DNA from: Bradyrhizobium sp. sBnM-33 | GTDB lineage: Bacteria > Pseudomonadota > Alphaproteobacteria > Rhizobiales > Xanthobacteraceae | Assembly (NCBI RefSeq): GCF_032917945.1 | Contig: NZ_CP136624.1 | Span: 7,874,001-7,938,000, forward strand | Length of the DNA stretch: 64,000 bases | Direction of reading: 5' to 3' | In this document: positions 17,930 through 27,051 of the stretch, one piece after another | How the letters are laid out: each line of letters begins with the position of its first letter | How positions within the stretch are numbered: position 1 is the first letter of the stretch | Notes under the pieces: model-generated | The model's input: the letters and a program-made list of their open reading frames with translations, nothing else | Told to the model about the DNA's origin: nothing | The model's database searches: none | Made by a program: the position numbers and the translations under genes

Positions 17930-18960
17930 CGGCTCCGTTCACATGTCGCGTGATTACGGACGTATCCGAGCTTGCGGCACTCGCGCCGGAATGGTGGGAG
18001 TTGTGGCGGCAATCGCCGACCGCGACGCCATTCCAATCGCCGGCGTGGTTACTGCCGTGGTGGAATAATCTTTCGGACGGTGACGCTTGCGTTCTCGCTG
18101 TTCACTTCGATCGACGGCTGGTCGGACTAGCACCGTTCTACTGCGAGCGACGCCTGCGCGGACGGTTTGCTCGGCTGATGGGATTTCCCGTGACCGACTA
18201 TCACGACTTTCTGATCGCGCCCAAGCTCGAGGAGCCCATACTGGCGCTGCTGAGTTCGCGTCTCGCCGACGTCGGCTTCTGGGACGTTCTGGAACTCACG
18301 GAGGTGCCGCCAGATGCTCACGCGCTCCGGATGGCAGTCCCGCCTGGCTGCGATGTGACTAGCGCGTGCGCCAGTGCATGTCCGGTCCTAAACTTGCCAG
18401 GCACGCCTGACGAGCTGCCGCAGATATTGCCACCAAGAAAGCGTCGCGCACTTCGCACCGCCCACAATCGCGTTGCGCGGCGTGGCTCGCTCCAGGTCAA
18501 GGCGGCCGACCGCAACTCCGCCGTCGATATATTCGAGTTACTTGTTGCGCTTCACCGGCATCGTTGGAACTCGCGCGGCGAGCCGGGTGTTCTTGCCGAT
18601 TCCCGTGTGCAGCAATTTCATCGCGATGCGTTGCCGGACCTGATGGCCGCCAACCTTCTGCGCCTCTATCTCCTGCAAATCGACGGCCACCCAGCGGCCG
18701 CCTATTACGGTTTCATGCACCGCAATCAGGCCTATGGCTATCTCACCGGGTTCGACCCTGCCTACGCCTTCGAATCTCCCAGCGTGGTCCTCCTCGAACA
18801 CGTTATCTCGGAATCGATCTGCGAAGGCGCCCACAAGTTCTATTTTCTTCGCGGCCGCGAGCCATACAAGTATGGATGGGGCGCGCGTGATAGCTGGAAC
18901 GAATGCCGCGTGTTTCACCGCATCTGCGTCGACAGCCATGACATCGCACGACAAGCCTGA
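17926..18960 (+). CDS. CelD/BcsL-like GNAT (FemAB-type) acyltransferase
   Basis: The protein has 344 residues. It begins with the typical FQSPAWLLPWW segment near residue 38, and the second half contains the GNAT_6 core: LYLLQIDGHPAAAYYGFMH followed by GFDPAYAFESPSVVLLEHVI. This is the two-lobed fold of CelD/BcsL and FemAB-like proteins, which transfer acyl or aminoacyl groups to amines or hydroxyls in envelope and capsule synthesis. In context it could acylate the free amine made by the PIG-L enzyme. It overlaps the upstream gene by 4 bases and the downstream methyltransferase by 23 bases. Confidence 0.8.
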   Translation: MTAPFTCRVITDVSELAALAPEWWELWRQSPTATPFQSPAWLLPWWNNLSDGDACVLAVHFDRRLVGLAPFYCERRLRGRFARLMGFPVTDYHDFLIAPKLEEPILALLSSRLADVGFWDVLELTEVPPDAHALRMAVPPGCDVTSACASACPVLNLPGTPDELPQILPPRKRRALRTAHNRVARRGSLQVKAADRNSAVDIFELLVALHRHRWNSRGEPGVLADSRVQQFHRDALPDLMAANLLRLYLLQIDGHPAAAYYGFMHRNQAYGYLTGFDPAYAFESPSVVLLEHVISESICEGAHKFYFLRGREPYKYGWGARDSWNECRVFHRICVDSHDIARQA

Positions 18961-19882
18961 CGATCTCATCGACGGACGGCTGCTCGAACCTGCGCTTCGC
19001 GGGGCGTACGGCCGCACGCCTGAAAACGTGGCCCTGGCGCAACTGTTGATGGCCGCCTCTTGTGCGGACGAGGCCAACCGGGCACTCGATGCGGCGATCC
19101 GCCATATCCGCTCCGATCCGTATGTGCGCAGCGAATCCGTAAGGCGGCTCCAGCGCATGCGCGCGCTCTGGGATCAAACGCCCGATGCATTTGCAAGCAT
19201 AAAGGCCGTCATGCACTCGCTCGACCACCCTGGCGCTCGCGATCCGCACCCGTCACCCGAAACATGGGCGACGATCTTTGACGACGCTGTCGGCGTCTCA
19301 CGCGAGGCAAGCGTCGCGCTCTATTGCCTTGGCCGCGCGGATCTGTTGCGTGCCGCGACCGACGAAATTGTCGAACGCATCCGCGCGTGGAATCTGCTGC
19401 GGGCTGACGCCTGCGTGCTCGATGTCGGTTGCGGCAGCGGCCGCATCGTCGAGGCGCTGGCCCGACACGTCAAAACAGCAATCGGCATCGATGTGTCTAT
19501 GCACATGCTTCAGGTTGCGCGCGAGTGCTGCGCCGCTTGCCCCAATACCGCCTTCGTTCGCACTTCCGGACAAGACCTGTCGGTCTTCCGCGACGAGTCC
19601 ATCGACCTGGTTTGTGCCGTCGATGTCTTTCCCTATTTCGTGATGTCCGATCTCGCGCAGCGCCACATCGGCGAGATGGCGCGTGTGCTGCGCCGCGACG
19701 GTCACCTGCTGATCCTGAACTATGCCTACAGCGACGACGCCACAGCGAGCGGAAACGAATTGCGGCGCTTCGCCCAAGAAGCGGGACTGAGCGTGCGACA
19801 CGGCGCGACGCGGGAATTCTCCCTCTGGGACGGCACGTGCTTCTTGCTGCGGAAATCAAACCAGCAGGAACGTTCGATATAA
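18938..19882 (+). CDS. SAM-dependent methyltransferase with N-terminal helical extension
   Basis: The protein has 314 residues counted from MTSHDKPD; the frame is open further upstream inside the acyltransferase gene. The first ~130 residues are helical and not recognised. The SAM fold starts at [19 protein letters not shown], followed by [16 protein letters not shown], a post-I acidic motif, and [15 protein letters not shown]. The cluster's other methyltransferase (14294) differs in sequence, so two separate methylations are likely. The acceptor is unknown. The next gene begins 43 bases downstream. Confidence 0.78.
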   Translation: MTSHDKPDDLIDGRLLEPALRGAYGRTPENVALAQLLMAASCADEANRALDAAIRHIRSDPYVRSESVRRLQRMRALWDQTPDAFASIKAVMHSLDHPGARDPHPSPETWATIFDDAVGVSREASVALYCLGRADLLRAATDEIVERIRAWNLLRADACVLDVGCGSGRIVEALARHVKTAIGIDVSMHMLQVARECCAACPNTAFVRTSGQDLSVFRDESIDLVCAVDVFPYFVMSDLAQRHIGEMARVLRRDGHLLILNYAYSDDATASGNELRRFAQEAGLSVRHGATREFSLWDGTCFLLRKSNQQERSI

Positions 19883-19925
19883 TCCGGAGTTGGCCCGCAA
19901 CTGCCGTGCGAACGGAGAAGTGACG

Positions 19926-21170
19926 ATGGCTCGCGCTCTTGTCCTGGTACTTGATTCCGTCGGTATCGGCGCCGCTCCGGACGCAGCCCGTTACGGTGAC
20001 GAGGGCGCGGACACCATAGGTCACATCGCCGATCTCTGCGCCCGTGGCCAGGCCGAACGCGCTTCGCGCTCAGGTCCGCTTCGGCTACCGAACCTTGTGG
20101 AACTCGGCCTCGGAGAGGCGTGCCGACTTTCGACCGGCCGCGTTCCGCCCGGACTGCAGAGCGATACACATCCGATCGGACGGTATGGCTGCGCTGCGGA
20201 AATCTCAAAGGGGAAGGACACACCGTCGGGTCACTGGGAATTGGCGGGCGTGCCGGTCCTGTTTGACTGGGGCTATTTTCCCCGCGAAATTCCGTGCTTC
20301 GCGCCGAAGCTCATCTCGGCATTGTGCCAGCAGGCCGACCTTCCCGGAATTCTCGGCAACTGTCACGCCTCGGGCACCGAAATCATCGCCGAGCTGGGCG
20401 ACGAGCACATCAGGTCGGGCAAGCCGATTTGTTACACGTCGGCCGATAGCGTCTTTCAGATTGCTGCGCATGAGGACGCCTTTGGACTTGAGCGGCTCTA
20501 CGAGCTCTGCACCGTCGCCCGCCGGCTGGTCGATCCACTTCGGATCGGACGGGTCATCGCTCGGCCATTCACGGGCTCATCGGCGGAAGGTTTCGTTCGC
20601 ACCGGAAACCGGCGCGACTACTCCGTTCCTCCGCCCAGTCCTACTGTCCTCGACCGCGCGACGCAGGCCGGCCGCTGCGTCCTTAGTATCGGGAAGATCG
20701 GCGATATATTTGCACACTGCGGCACCGGACGCGTGCTCAAGGCCAACGGCAATGCCGCATTGTTCGATCGAACGCTTGAAGGAATAGCTGCCCTGCCCGA
20801 CGGCGGGTTGTTATTTGCCAATTTTATCGATTTCGACGGCCTTTATGGGCATCGCCGTGATCCGGCCGGATACGCCGCCGCGCTGGAGGCTTTCGATGCA
20901 CGCATCCCGGAGATCCGCCGGATGATGCGCGAGGACGATCTCCTGGTTATCACCGCTGATCATGGTTGCGATCCGACCTGGCACGGCACCGATCACACGC
21001 GTGAGCAGGTTCCGGTGCTGCTGTTTGGACCATCGCTGCCAGGCGAACCGATCGGCCGCCGCGAGACCTTCGCCGACGTCGCTGCGGCGGTAGACGAACA
21101 TCTGGCGCTGGCGTCAGCATCGGCGGGAACCGGACGCGATATGCTGCACAGTCGAGCGCCTGCGCTCTGA
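19926..21170 (+). CDS. deoB: Phosphopentomutase
   Basis: The protein has 414 residues counted from [13 protein letters not shown], the canonical start; it is preceded by GAAGTGACG. Alkaline-phosphatase-superfamily metal ligands are visible: [12 protein letters not shown] at the start, [10 protein letters not shown], and near the C-terminus [14 protein letters not shown] and [11 protein letters not shown] followed by [15 protein letters not shown]. The enzyme interconverts ribose (or deoxyribose) 5- and 1-phosphate. DeoB normally belongs to nucleoside salvage operons, so finding it at the end of a glycan operon is unusual. It could supply ribose 1-phosphate for the nucleotidyltransferase at 13488, or it may simply be a salvage gene that moved here. 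Confidence 0.88.
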   Translation: MARALVLVLDSVGIGAAPDAARYGDEGADTIGHIADLCARGQAERASRSGPLRLPNLVELGLGEACRLSTGRVPPGLQSDTHPIGRYGCAAEISKGKDTPSGHWELAGVPVLFDWGYFPREIPCFAPKLISALCQQADLPGILGNCHASGTEIIAELGDEHIRSGKPICYTSADSVFQIAAHEDAFGLERLYELCTVARRLVDPLRIGRVIARPFTGSSAEGFVRTGNRRDYSVPPPSPTVLDRATQAGRCVLSIGKIGDIFAHCGTGRVLKANGNAALFDRTLEGIAALPDGGLLFANFIDFDGLYGHRRDPAGYAAALEAFDARIPEIRRMMREDDLLVITADHGCDPTWHGTDHTREQVPVLLFGPSLPGEPIGRRETFADVAAAVDEHLALASASAGTGRDMLHSRAPAL

Positions 21171-21201
21171 CGAGGTCTCGACCCACCGACACGTGGTGGC
21201 G

Positions 21202-21228
21202 CGATCGAACCCGCTCGTCGTTCGATCG
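21202..21228. terminator. Hairpin downstream of deoB, weak terminator candidate
   Basis: CGATCGAAC (21202-21210) and GTTCGATCG (21220-21228) are perfect 9-base inverted arms around a 9-base loop. There is no T-run after the hairpin, so intrinsic termination is doubtful. It lies in the 267-base gap that divides the first and second gene runs of the glycan cluster, and might instead be a protein-binding site. Confidence 0.35.
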
Positions 21229-21437
21229 GTGACTTTGCCCGCCTCAACCATTTGAGGAGGCCGTAGACTTCACAGCTTCAGGAACAAACAAATTTTCTCC
21301 GCGTTCGAACGACGTGCAGCTCGCGAAGCTAATGTCGGCTTTGCGACAGAGCACGCACCGATCGCTGGATCAGAACATTTCCTCAATTGCGGCATTCGGA
21401 CCCGCCGAGATTTGTAACAGCTGTTTCGGGAGAGACG

Positions 21438-22553
21438 ATGTCAAGGCGCATTTTAATCACAGGAGGTGCCGGCTTCATCGGCTCCCACATCACCGACCTT
21501 CTGCTTTCGTCCGGCTACTCGGTACGGGTTCTGGATGCGCTTGCCTCGCAGGTTCACCAAGACGGTACGCCTCCAAACTATCTCGACAAGGAAGCAGAAT
21601 TGATTGTCGGCGATATCAGAAACAGAAGCGAGGTCGACCGGGCCCTTGCCGGCGTAGATGCCGTCATTCACCTCGCCGCCGCAGTGGGCGTCGGTCAGAG
21701 CATGTACGAGATTGCTTCATACACTAGCACCAACGATCTTGGTACGGCCGTGCTTCTCGAAGCGCTCGCCTCTCGGCCGGTCGAGAAGCTTGTTTGCGCC
21801 TCTTCGATGAGCATCTACGGCGAAGGTCTCGCCAGGCGCAACGACGGAACGACTGTCGCGCCGCAGCCGCGGCCTGTCGAACAACTCCGTCGCGGCATCT
21901 GGGATGTGCTGGACAGCGATGGCACGCTGCTGACGCCGCTGCCAACTCCCGAAAGCAAGCAGCCCTCGCTGAGCTCGATCTATGCGCTCGGCAAGTACAA
22001 TCAGGAGCGCCAGTGCCTGATCATCGGCGGGGCCTATGGCATTCCCACCGTGGCGCTGCGCTTCTTCAATGTCTACGGCCCGCGGCAGTCGCTGTCGAAT
22101 CCATACACCGGAGTGCTCTCGATCTTTGCGTCGCGGCTGCTCAACGACCGCCCGCCCCTGATATTCGAGGACGGCAACCAATGCCGGGATTTTGTCCATG
22201 TCCAGGACGTCGCACAGGCATGCAAGCTGGCGCTGGAATGCCGCGACGGCGCCGACGACGTCTACAATATCGGTTCGGGCGAGTGCCGAAGCATCAGCTC
22301 CGTCGCCAGCGATCTGGCCCGCGTGATGGGGCGGCCGCGCATCGCTCCGCAGGTGACCGGCAAATATCGCGCCGGCGATATCCGCCATTGCTTTGCCGAC
22401 ATCGGCAAGGCCCGCAGTCGGCTCGGCTACGTTCCGAAAGTCGATTTCGAGGACGGGCTTGCCCGGCTCGCGCAATGGCTCGCGGGTCAGGCGGCCGTCG
22501 ATTCGGTTGAAGCAGCTACGCGCGAGCTGGAGGAACGGGGGCTCGTGGCATGA
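21438..22553 (+). CDS. dTDP-L-rhamnose 4-epimerase-like NAD-dependent epimerase
   Basis: The protein has 371 residues; ATG 21438 is preceded by GGGAGAG. The NAD motif is ILITGGAGFIGSH. The catalytic region is ASSMSIYGEG and SIYALGKYNQE (Tyr-x3-Lys). Family-specific blocks AAAVGVGQSMYEI, PTPESKQPSLSS, RQSLSNPYTGVL and GDIRHCFADI match what I know of dTDP-L-rhamnose 4-epimerases of the WbiB type, which make dTDP-6-deoxy-L-talose. No rmlABCD genes are in the window, so dTDP-rhamnose would have to come from elsewhere. It begins a second overlapping gene run after a 267-base gap, so it probably has its own promoter. Confidence 0.78.
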   Translation: MSRRILITGGAGFIGSHITDLLLSSGYSVRVLDALASQVHQDGTPPNYLDKEAELIVGDIRNRSEVDRALAGVDAVIHLAAAVGVGQSMYEIASYTSTNDLGTAVLLEALASRPVEKLVCASSMSIYGEGLARRNDGTTVAPQPRPVEQLRRGIWDVLDSDGTLLTPLPTPESKQPSLSSIYALGKYNQERQCLIIGGAYGIPTVALRFFNVYGPRQSLSNPYTGVLSIFASRLLNDRPPLIFEDGNQCRDFVHVQDVAQACKLALECRDGADDVYNIGSGECRSISSVASDLARVMGRPRIAPQVTGKYRAGDIRHCFADIGKARSRLGYVPKVDFEDGLARLAQWLAGQAAVDSVEAATRELEERGLVA

Positions 22554-23644
22554 TCTTCGCCAGTCCCAGTATCAAGAGCGCTTCCGAACGCATCCTGGTA
22601 ACCGGCGGCTGCGGATTTCTTGGCTGCAATATCGCCGCCGGACTTGCCGCGCGGGGGCGCAGCGTCGTGGCCATGGACAACCTGTCGCGACGGGGATCCG
22701 AAGAGAACGCGGAGTGGCTGAGGCAGCGATACGGTAACCGTGTTGCGATCGAGATCGCCGATTCGCGCGACACGAACGCCGTCGACGCATTGGTTTCGGC
22801 GAGCACCGCCGTCATGCACCTCGCCGCCCAGGTGGCGGTCACCACCAGCCTTGAGGACCCGATCTCGGATTTCGAGATCAACGGGCGTGGCACCCTCAAC
22901 GTCCTGGAGGCGATCCGCCGGCACAATCCGCGCGCGCCTGTCATCTTCGCATCCACCAATAAGGTCTACGGCAAGTTGCTCGATCCATCCGAGGTACGTC
23001 GCGTCGACGGCCGTTATGTGCCCGACGAGCCGCGGTTCGCCTATGGCGTGGCCGAGGACACCCTGCTCGACCTCTATAGTCCTTATGGATGTTCGAAGGG
23101 CGTTGCGGATCAATATGTCCGGGATTATGCGCGCGTCTTCGCCCTGCGCTCGGTCGTGCTACGGATGAGTTGCGTCTACGGCCCGCGCCAGTTTGGCAAC
23201 GAAGACCAGGGCTGGATCGCGCACTTTCTGCTCCAGGCCATTCGGCGGCGGCCGATTACGGTCTACGGGGACGGACACCAGGTCCGCGATGCGCTGTTTG
23301 TCGATGACGCGGTCAATGCCTGGATCGCAGCGCTCGATAACATCAACGGCATTTCCGGCCGGATCTTCAATCTCGGCGGCGGCCCCTCCAACGCGATCAG
23401 CCTGCGCGACGTGCTCGGCCTCATCGCCGAACTGCGCGACGATCGGCCGGATGTTCGCTACGCTGCTTGGCGTCCCGGTGACCAACCGTGGTACGTTTCC
23501 GACATTCGCGCGGTATCGCAGGCGGTCGAGTGGGAACCACGGGTCCCGGTACGCCAGGGTCTGCACCTCATCGAGCGCTGGCTGGACAGCCATATCGGCG
23601 CTGGCGGCGCCTCGTCCTCTGAATTGCTGGAGGCCCGGATATGA
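22550..23644 (+). CDS. CDP-paratose 2-epimerase-like short-chain epimerase
   Basis: The protein has 364 residues. It has the NAD motif ILVTGGCGFLGCN, the specific sequences DNLSRRGSEEN, AAQVAVTTSLEDP, FASTNKVYGKL, SPYGCSKGVADQY and GPRQFGNEDQGW, and a C-terminal AAWRPGDQPWYVSDI. These match the TyvE/CDP-paratose 2-epimerase group and not GalE. Tyr-x3-Lys is present in YGCSK. The family inverts C2 of a CDP-3,6-dideoxyhexose, but related enzymes act on other NDP-sugars, and no CDP-sugar dehydratase or reductase genes are seen here. It overlaps the previous gene by 4 bases. Confidence 0.75.
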   Translation: MIFASPSIKSASERILVTGGCGFLGCNIAAGLAARGRSVVAMDNLSRRGSEENAEWLRQRYGNRVAIEIADSRDTNAVDALVSASTAVMHLAAQVAVTTSLEDPISDFEINGRGTLNVLEAIRRHNPRAPVIFASTNKVYGKLLDPSEVRRVDGRYVPDEPRFAYGVAEDTLLDLYSPYGCSKGVADQYVRDYARVFALRSVVLRMSCVYGPRQFGNEDQGWIAHFLLQAIRRRPITVYGDGHQVRDALFVDDAVNAWIAALDNINGISGRIFNLGGGPSNAISLRDVLGLIAELRDDRPDVRYAAWRPGDQPWYVSDIRAVSQAVEWEPRVPVRQGLHLIERWLDSHIGAGGASSSELLEARI

Positions 23645-23693
23645 CGGCCGCAGCTTTCCGCATGGCGCGCAAGACCGTCCCGGAGTTGAGGCC

Positions 23694-24821
23694 ATGACGC
23701 CACCGTGTCGAGGCCTCCGTATCTTGATGACGACCGACGCCGTCGGCGGCGTTTGGGTCTACGCCTCGACGCTCGCGCGCGCGCTGTGTCAAATGGGAAT
23801 GGAAGTGTCGTTGGTGACGCTGGGTCCCCCGCCACGCGGCGATCAACTCGAATCCATCGCCGGCATTTCCGGCCTGACGCTTGAAATCACCGATCTCACG
23901 CTCGAATGGCTTGATCCCGAGGGTCGGGATTTACATCGCGCCGCCGACCGGCTGGCCACGATCGAGAATCGTGTGAAGCCGGATGTCATACATCTCAACA
24001 GCTATCGCGAAGCGATGAGCACCTGGCGTGCCCCCGTCCTCGTTGTCGCCCACTCCTGTGTACGCTCCTGGTGGCTTGCCTGTCGCGGCGAGGAGCCGGC
24101 CGAGCCGCGCTGGTTCGACTACATAGCCAACGTTCACGGGGGGCTGTCCGCTGCAGATCGGTGGATTGCACCGACGCATAGCTTTCGCGATAAGATAACC
24201 GAGCTCTACCGGCCGGAAAGTGCCGGCCTGGTAGTCCATAACGGCGTAGAGGCGCACGTTTCCCGCACAAGGAAGCAGCCATTCATACTCGCTGCCGGCC
24301 GGCAATGGGACGAAGCCAAGAACCTGTCAATCCTCACCGACATCGCGCCGCGCCTGGCTTGGCCGGTCCGGACCAATGGACCTCTGGGCATTGGTCGCGA
24401 CGATCGGCACGCGGAAGGCTCACCGGAGTTGCCGCATACCGCGTTGCTCGAAACGATGCGATGCGCCTCGGTGCTGGCCTCGCCTGCCGTGTACGAGCCG
24501 TTCGGACTTACCGTGCTCGAGGCAGCGACGGCGGGTTGCGCGCTCGTTCTGTCGGACATTCCTACATTTCGCGAGCTTTGGGACGGAGCGGCATTGTTTG
24601 TGGAGCCACGCGACCGGGATGAGTGGCAGGCGGTGCTCGCCTGCCTGACGCACAACGACGCCCTGCGACACGACCTGCAGAAGCGCGCGACGCTGAGGGC
24701 GCGCCGTTACCGGCTGAAGGCAACGGCCGATGCGTATGCCGGGCTGTATCGCGAACTCGCAGGCAGCGCCCGCACTGCCGCGCCGAGGCCCCACCGACAG
24801 CTGGCCGAGGTGCAACCATGA
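23694..24821 (+). CDS. GT4-like glycosyltransferase
   Basis: The protein has 375 residues counted from MTPPCRGLRILMTTDAVGGVWVY, the typical beginning of GT4 enzymes; the frame is open upstream inside the epimerase gene but in the wrong register for it. The donor domain contains ILAAGRQWDEAKNLSIL and the signature ASPAVYEPFGLTVLEAATAGC, including the conserved EPFGL and E. It starts 49 bases after the epimerase and overlaps the next CgeB-like gene by 4 bases. No membrane segment is present. Donor and acceptor are unknown. Confidence 0.8.
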   Translation: MTPPCRGLRILMTTDAVGGVWVYASTLARALCQMGMEVSLVTLGPPPRGDQLESIAGISGLTLEITDLTLEWLDPEGRDLHRAADRLATIENRVKPDVIHLNSYREAMSTWRAPVLVVAHSCVRSWWLACRGEEPAEPRWFDYIANVHGGLSAADRWIAPTHSFRDKITELYRPESAGLVVHNGVEAHVSRTRKQPFILAAGRQWDEAKNLSILTDIAPRLAWPVRTNGPLGIGRDDRHAEGSPELPHTALLETMRCASVLASPAVYEPFGLTVLEAATAGCALVLSDIPTFRELWDGAALFVEPRDRDEWQAVLACLTHNDALRHDLQKRATLRARRYRLKATADAYAGLYRELAGSARTAAPRPHRQLAEVQP

Positions 24822-25963
24822 AGTTCGTGATGTTCTATCATTCGTTCGTTTCGTGCTGGAATCACGGCAATGCTCATTTCCTGCGCGGCATCGCACGCGA
24901 ACTTCTCCACCTCGGACACCAGGTCACGATCTACGAGCCGCGTAATGGCTGGAGCCGGCTCAACGCGTTACGCGACGGCGGTGAGGAATATTTTCGGGAA
25001 GCTGCGCAACTTGTGCCGGATGCAGACCTCCGGACGTACGATCTGGCGACATTGGAGCTCGATCAGGTGCTCGACCGGGCCGATGTCGTTGTCGTGCACG
25101 AATGGAACGACCCCTCTCTCATCGAGACGCTCGGCACCAGACGCCGCAACGGCGGCCGTTTTCTTCTGCTGTTCCATGACACGCATCACCGCGCGGTGAC
25201 GGCATCAAGCCAGATCGGCAACTTTCAGCTTGGCGACTACGATGCAATTCTCGCCTTCGGCGAGGTACTGCAGCAGCTCTACCAGCGCCTGGGTTGGGGC
25301 CGCAGGGCCTTCACCTGGCATGAGGCCGCCGATGTCGCGCTGTTTCGCCCACAGCCGGACGCGGCAAGGGAAATCGATCTGATATGGATCGGCAACTGGG
25401 GCGACGGTGAGCGCGATCGGGAATTGCAGGAATTCCTCGTCCAGCCGGTCGTGGAAACCGGACTTAGAACGCAAGTGTTTGGCGTGCGCTATCCCGATGA
25501 GGTGCGTGAACAGCTGCGAACCACTGGCATCGAATTCCGCGGCTGGCTTCCCAACCACCGCGCGCCGGACGCATTTGCCCGCGCGCGCATGACCATTCAC
25601 GTGCCCCGCCGCCCCTACGTCGAGACGCTGCCCGGCATTCCCACCATACGCGTATTTGAGGCTCTCGCCTGCGGAATTCCGCTGGTCAGCGCACCATGGA
25701 ATGACGCGGAAGGGCTGTTTCCTCGGGAAAGCTTCGTCACGGTGAAGAACGGTAAAGCGGCGAGTGCAGCCCTCCGGGCGCTGATGCAGGACGAGGATTT
25801 CGCCGCCGAGACTGCGCGCAGGGGCCTAGCGGCGATCCACGCGCGCCACACATGCGCTCATCGTGCGCAGGAACTGCTTCGCATTCTACAGAGACTCGGC
25901 GGTGATCGAAATCCGGCGCGCGCCGACCTCAGCCGCGCAACTGAACAAATGGTCTCATCATGA
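24818..25963 (+). CDS. CgeB-like glycosyltransferase (copy 2)
   Basis: The protein has 381 residues counted from MKFVMFYHSFVSCWNHGNAHF; the start is fixed by the ATGA overlap with the upstream gene. The N-terminal WNHGNAHFLRGIARELLHLG block matches the SWGNGHATLWRG block of copies 1 and 4. The donor side has IDLIWIGNWGDGERDRE and PGIPTIRVFEALACGIPLVSAPW. It is the most divergent of the four CgeB-like proteins here. It overlaps the next copy by 4 bases, consistent with a tandem array in which each enzyme adds or recognises a different residue. Confidence 0.78.
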   Translation: MKFVMFYHSFVSCWNHGNAHFLRGIARELLHLGHQVTIYEPRNGWSRLNALRDGGEEYFREAAQLVPDADLRTYDLATLELDQVLDRADVVVVHEWNDPSLIETLGTRRRNGGRFLLLFHDTHHRAVTASSQIGNFQLGDYDAILAFGEVLQQLYQRLGWGRRAFTWHEAADVALFRPQPDAAREIDLIWIGNWGDGERDRELQEFLVQPVVETGLRTQVFGVRYPDEVREQLRTTGIEFRGWLPNHRAPDAFARARMTIHVPRRPYVETLPGIPTIRVFEALACGIPLVSAPWNDAEGLFPRESFVTVKNGKAASAALRALMQDEDFAAETARRGLAAIHARHTCAHRAQELLRILQRLGGDRNPARADLSRATEQMVSS

Positions 25964-27051
25964 AGATCGCTTTTTTCGGATCGAGCCTGGTGTCGTCGTA
26001 CTGGAACGGTGCTGCGACCTACTATCGCGGCTTGCTCAAGGCGCTCGCTGCGCTTGGCCAGGAGATCACTTTCTACGAGCCCGATGCGTTTGAGCGCCAG
26101 CAGCATCGCGATATTCCCGATCCGGATTGGGCGCGCGTGGCGGTCTATCCGGCGACCGACGACGGCTGGCGCCGCGCGCTGGAGGAAGCGGCGCGCGAAG
26201 CCGATTTGGTTGCCAAGGCGAGTGGCGTCGGCGTTTTCGACGAGGAGCTTGATTTGGCCGTGTCCGAACTCGCTCACACCGGATTGATGACCGCCTACTG
26301 GGACGTCGACGCTCCGGCGACGCTGGAGAGCATGACCATCGATCCCCTTCATCATCTACACCGGACGATTCCACGCCATGACCTGGTTCTCACCTATGGT
26401 GGAGGCGACCAGGTGGTTGAGCGCTACCGCCGCTTCGGCGCGCGCCAATGCGTCCCGATCTACAATGCAGCGGATCCCCAGACCCATCATCCCGCTCCGC
26501 GCCGCGATGACTACGCATGCGACCTCAGCTTCCTCGGCAACCGCCTTCCGGATCGTGAGACAAGAGTCGACGAATTCTTCCTTGCTCCCGCTCAAATGCT
26601 TCCCGGGCGCAAATTCCTGCTTGGCGGCGCGGGCTGGGACGATAAACCAGTGCCGGCAAACGTGACCATCGCAGGCCACGTCGGCAGTGGCGAGCACAAC
26701 GCCTTCTTTTGCTCCGGGTTGGCCACGCTGAACATCAATCGCGACAGCATGGCGAAGATCGGCTTCTCCCCACCGACGCGCATCTTTGAAGCGGCCGCCG
26801 CCGGCGCATGCATTATCACCGATGCTTGGAACGGCATCGATGATTTCCTCAAGCCTGGAACGGAGATCCTCGTCGCCCGCGACAGCAGGGATGTCGTCGA
26901 GCTCCTCGAAGGCTTGCGGCCTGAACAGGCGAAGCGAGTCGGTGAGGCCGCACGCCGGCGCATCCTGGATCAGCACACCTACACCCAGAGGGCACGGCAA
27001 GTGGTGAACGTCTTGAACCTCGCAATCAGCAGCAGAGAGGCAGCGGAATGA
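25960..27051 (+). CDS. CgeB-like glycosyltransferase (copy 3)
   Basis: The protein has 363 residues. It starts MKIAFFGSSLVSSYWNGAATY, so the usual WGNGHAT block is changed to WNGAATY. The second half has CDLSFLGNRLPDRETRV and the donor-site segment PTRIFEAAAAGACIITDAWNGID. ATGA overlaps at both ends link it with copies 2 and 4. It is probably a soluble GT-B fold enzyme. Because it differs at the N-terminal acceptor-binding block, it may act on a different acceptor from copies 1 and 4; this is inference. Confidence 0.78.
   Translation: MKIAFFGSSLVSSYWNGAATYYRGLLKALAALGQEITFYEPDAFERQQHRDIPDPDWARVAVYPATDDGWRRALEEAAREADLVAKASGVGVFDEELDLAVSELAHTGLMTAYWDVDAPATLESMTIDPLHHLHRTIPRHDLVLTYGGGDQVVERYRRFGARQCVPIYNAADPQTHHPAPRRDDYACDLSFLGNRLPDRETRVDEFFLAPAQMLPGRKFLLGGAGWDDKPVPANVTIAGHVGSGEHNAFFCSGLATLNINRDSMAKIGFSPPTRIFEAAAAGACIITDAWNGIDDFLKPGTEILVARDSRDVVELLEGLRPEQAKRVGEAARRRILDQHTYTQRARQVVNVLNLAISSREAAE

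Noticed and set aside
10693..21170. Calling the cluster a mycothiol pathway
   Set aside because: No MshC-like cysteine ligase is present, and mycothiol is known from actinobacteria; only the general logic is shared.
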